Source of the DNA: Bdellovibrionales bacterium
Lineage (GTDB): Bacteria > Bdellovibrionota > Bacteriovoracia > Bacteriovoracales > Bacteriovoracaceae
Direction of reading: 5' to 3'
Assembly: GCA_023250775.1 (NCBI GenBank)
Contig: JAHFAA010000216.1
Location: forward strand, 1-6,623
Length of the DNA stretch: 6,623 bases
Shown here: piece after piece, positions 5,845 through 6,623 of the stretch
Layout of the letters: every line of letters begins with the position of its first letter
Numbering within the stretch: the first letter of the stretch is position 1
Made by a program: the position numbers and the translations under genes
The notes under the pieces: generated by a model
The model's database searches: none
What the model was told of the DNA's origin: nothing
What the model saw: the letters and a program-made list of their open reading frames with translations, nothing else

Positions 5845-6623
5845 TTTTATTCCAACTATTTATGAGAGTCGCACCATAGCGACTCGTCTGTGAAAGACCA
5901 TCAAATAAAATTTTCATCTTTAAAAAAAGATCCAGAGGGGGGTGGTCTCCCACTTTCCTGTTCTGTTTCGACTCATAGGCCAGCAATTTATTTTTTTGAT
6001 CAAAAGTGAATTTTCCCATGTCTGTTAGAAATTCAAAATTCACATCATGCTTTAAAATATATTCAACGCCCGCAAACTTTCCTCGAAAGTTATTGCCTTC
6101 AAGAAAAAATCCTTGTCCTTGGTGTTTCTCATAGTTTTCTTGCTGCAAAAACATTTTTGGTTTTATGAGATAGGGCCCGCCTAATTCCGGGCAAAAGGTA
6201 TCACAGTTAGAGCAGTCATTACAGAATTCGGCTAGATTGGCGATCTCGCCGCCTTTCTCTAACACCATTTTTAACTCACCATCCTCGACAAACTTTTGCC
6301 CATTCCAACTATAGTTGGCCATGGAATATGTTTGGGGGGGAATGGGAATAAGAAAATTGGCAGCATTGGGACAAACATCCATACAAATATTGCAGGTCAG
6401 ACATTCAAAAAAATCTAATTTTTTATCGGTCTTTCTAGGTGTTTTTTTATTTTGCTCAAAATGATAACGGGGATTTTGCGCCAGTGTTCTGACATATTCG
6501 CGACAGTTGGCAAACCCCGCCTCGGCGACAGCCGAACTACTATTTGCTTTTTTCAAAATAAATTCACGCAAACTTGTGACGTTGAATCGCATGAAGGTTT
6601 CATCAATATTTTTGAAATATTTA
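5831..6623 (-). CDS. ygfK: YgfK-type oxidoreductase subunit, C-terminal 263 residues (5' end outside window)
   Basis: The frame is open from the right edge to TAG at 5833-5831. The codons before the ATG at 6592 contain no stop, so that ATG is probably internal Met11 of the visible part. Two [4Fe-4S] motifs of the form CxxCxxCxxxC are seen (visible-part numbering): C74, C77, C80, C84 (CLTCNICMDVCPN) and C134, C137, C140, C144 (CNDCSNCDTFCPE). The pattern, including NLAEFCNDCSNCDTFCP, GGPY and a roughly 110-residue tail after the second cluster, matches the end of YgfK as I recall it. Full YgfK is about 1000 aa with flavin- and NAD(P)-binding parts resembling dihydropyrimidine dehydrogenase and the glutamate synthase small subunit; those parts would lie beyond the window. 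It has been annotated as a selenate reductase subunit, but the neighbours suit an electron-transfer or reductase role in purine/urate metabolism better. A stand-alone ferredoxin-like protein is less likely. Confidence 0.85.
   Translation of the reverse strand, partial: KYFKNIDETFMRFNVTSLREFILKKANSSSAVAEAGFANCREYVRTLAQNPRYHFEQNKKTPRKTDKKLDFFECLTCNICMDVCPNAANFLIPIPPQTYSMANYSWNGQKFVEDGELKMVLEKGGEIANLAEFCNDCSNCDTFCPELGGPYLIKPKMFLQQENYEKHQGQGFFLEGNNFRGKFAGVEYILKHDVNFEFLTDMGKFTFDQKNKLLAYESKQNRKVGDHPPLDLFLKMKILFDGLSQTSRYGATLINSWNKNEKR
5851..5854 (-). promoter_or_regulatory. Weak ribosome binding site of dpaL
   Basis: The minus strand reads TGGA, 6 nt before the ATG at 5844, inside the last codons of ygfK. 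It is the weakest site in the operon, so initiation here may rely on ribosomes finishing ygfK 14 nt downstream of the dpaL start. Confidence 0.35.
5866..5885 (-). other. Possible mRNA stem-loop just upstream of the dpaL ribosome binding site
   Basis: The bases 5866-5872 and 5879-5885 form a perfect 7-bp stem (GAGTCGC with GCGACTC) around a 6-nt loop. In the transcript it ends 21 nt before the dpaL ATG and lies within the ygfK coding sequence. No U tract follows, so it is not an intrinsic terminator. A 7-bp stem is close to chance level in 6.6 kb, and another (6075-6091) occurs nearby, so function is speculative. Confidence 0.25.

Noticed and set aside
6075..6091. Perfect 7-bp inverted repeat with a 3-nt loop
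   Set aside because: It is inside the ygfK coding region, away from any start or stop, with no U tract; it is the sort of stem expected by chance.
6438..6457. T/A-rich run that could look like a terminator tail or promoter
   Set aside because: It encodes the lysine-rich stretch before the first iron-sulfur motif of YgfK; no stem precedes it and the reading frame continues through it.

Overview
The whole window reads as one tightly packed bacterial operon on the minus strand, transcribed from right to left. It holds five genes, two of them cut by the window edges: ygfK (C-terminal end only), dpaL/ygeX, ygeY, a selenium-dependent-type xanthine dehydrogenase, and ssnA (N-terminal three quarters). 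There is no intergenic region longer than one base. The gene junctions are a 14-nt overlap, a 1-nt gap, a 4-nt ATGA overlap and a 1-nt TAATG overlap, which points to one polycistronic mRNA with translational coupling. No RNA gene, mobile element, CRISPR array, promoter or terminator is visible, and the plus strand carries only shadow ORFs.

Layout in transcription order. 6623-5831 is the end of a YgfK-type oxidoreductase with two CxxCxxCxxxC iron-sulfur motifs; its frame stays open past the right edge. 5844-4711 is a PLP-dependent 2,3-diaminopropionate ammonia-lyase. 4709-3507 is an M20-family YgeY hydrolase with a GTG start. 3510-976 is a molybdenum hydroxylase with an N-terminal [2Fe-2S] domain and no FAD domain. 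976-1 is an SsnA-type amidohydrolase that runs off the left edge, so it has no stop codon here although it is a strong gene.

How they fit together: this gene set matches the E. coli yge-ygf-ssnA-xdhD region and similar clusters in anaerobic gut bacteria. Those clusters were first linked by comparative genomics to selenium-dependent molybdenum hydroxylases (labile selenium, not selenocysteine). Later work, from about 2023, tied them to anaerobic degradation of purines and uric acid. In the model as I recall it, xanthine dehydrogenase interconverts purines, YgfK feeds or draws electrons at the urate level, SsnA and a dihydropyrimidinase-like enzyme open the rings, YgeY works on ureido/amide intermediates, and DpaL turns 2,3-diaminopropionate into pyruvate and ammonia. 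The step assignments are recalled or inferred. The family identities come from the sequence.

Organism: a bacterium using AGGAG-type ribosome binding sites, moderate GC (mid-40s by eye) and probably anaerobic or facultative metabolism. The gene order differs from E. coli, and parts of DpaL look closer to clostridial versions than to the E. coli one, so it is probably not an enterobacterium. I cannot place it in a phylum with confidence.
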